Source of the DNA: JAMOBE01 sp039908285
Lineage (GTDB): Bacteria > Pseudomonadota > Alphaproteobacteria > Rhodospirillales > Rhodospirillaceae
DNA length: 14,614 nucleotides
Assembly: GCA_039908285.1 (NCBI GenBank)
Contig: JAMOBE010000094.1
Coordinates: 1-14,614 of the forward strand
Direction: 5' to 3'
Shown here piece by piece: positions 14,541 through 14,614 of this stretch (positions are counted from its first letter, which is position 1; each line of letters opens with the position of its first letter). The notes beneath the pieces were generated by a model. The model was not told where the DNA came from. It did not search any database and saw only the letters and a list, made by a program, of their open reading frames with translations. The translations under genes were made by a program, and so were the position numbers.

Positions 14541-14614
14541 AAGTCTTTTGCTCAACCACAAAGCGCGAGAACACTTCCATCAGCGGACGCAGGCGGATTT
14601 CCGGCATGGTTGGG
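14500..14614 (-). mobile_element. Probable end of an inserted element or rearrangement junction
   Basis: PAS2 homology of the operon's last gene ends at about 14500, and from 14515 onward a minus-strand frame is open to the window edge. A foreign coding end pointing toward the break, with a short non-coding margin (about 14501-14514), fits the end of an insertion sequence or transposon. No terminal inverted repeat or target duplication can be tested because the other end is outside the window. A deletion or inversion junction would look the same. Confidence 0.4.
14515..14614 (-). CDS. Unknown protein, C-terminal fragment (cut by window edge)
   Basis: The minus-strand frame enters from the right edge and ends with TAA at 14517-14515, giving about 32 residues. 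It includes MPEIRLRPLMEVFSRF and ends VEQKTFTETFAVV. I do not recognise the family. An internal ATG at about 14607 lacks a visible ribosome-binding site, so this is most likely the tail of a longer protein. Its location at the break point of the REC-PAS-PAS gene makes a transposase or other mobile-element protein plausible, but nothing in the residues proves this. Confidence 0.35.
   Translation of the reverse strand, partial: PTMPEIRLRPLMEVFSRFVVEQKTFTETFAVV

Noticed and set aside
1..14614. CRISPR arrays, tRNA or rRNA genes, and phage genes
   Set aside because: No regularly spaced repeats, cloverleaf-like sequences or phage structural motifs were seen; coding signalling genes fill nearly the whole window.

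Overview
The window is about 14.6 kb of GC-rich DNA (hand count near 60% in catalytic coding regions). Codon usage, domain styles and the many hybrid kinases suggest an alphaproteobacterium, perhaps of the Rhodospirillales. That placement is by overall appearance only; no marker gene is present. One tightly packed, plus-strand signalling operon (437-14540) is bounded on both sides by mobile-element debris or a rearrangement.

Left edge (1-291): the 3' end of a transposase with an ARGYR-type, ISL3-like C terminus appears to sit inside the 5' part of a minus-strand IS3-family orfA. Positions 292-436 form a short non-coding leader with three GGTGACA repeats and a strong Shine-Dalgarno sequence.

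Operon: (1) 437-1651, REC plus histidine kinase; (2) 1714-3864, an exported or membrane-anchored protein fusing a TRAP/DctP-type solute-binding domain to a Leu/Ile/Val (PBP type 1) binding domain; (3) 3890-7630, a transmembrane Cache-HAMP-PAS-HisKA-HATPase-REC-REC-HPt kinase; (4) 7630-11235, a soluble REC-PAS-PAS-HisKA-HATPase-REC-REC-HPt kinase; (5) 11213-12370, REC plus histidine kinase; (6) 12367-13455, REC plus HD-GYP c-di-GMP phosphodiesterase; (7) 13452-14540, REC-PAS-PAS, broken inside its second PAS domain. Genes 3 to 7 overlap at each boundary, and gaps elsewhere are 25 and 62 nt.

Proposed logic (inference): the double binding protein detects one or two small metabolites in the periplasm and presents them to the transmembrane kinase encoded 25 nt downstream, as TorT does for TorS or LuxP for LuxQ. 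Phosphate then moves through HPt domains to the related N-terminal REC domains of the soluble proteins. There are nine REC domains, four kinase cores and two HPt domains but no DNA-binding output domain. The only recognisable effector is the HD-GYP phosphodiesterase, so the pathway probably controls c-di-GMP or protein-protein outputs rather than acting directly on transcription.

Right edge (about 14500-14614): the last operon gene loses PAS homology and a minus-strand reading frame of unknown identity enters, which suggests an insertion or rearrangement that removed the gene's output domain.
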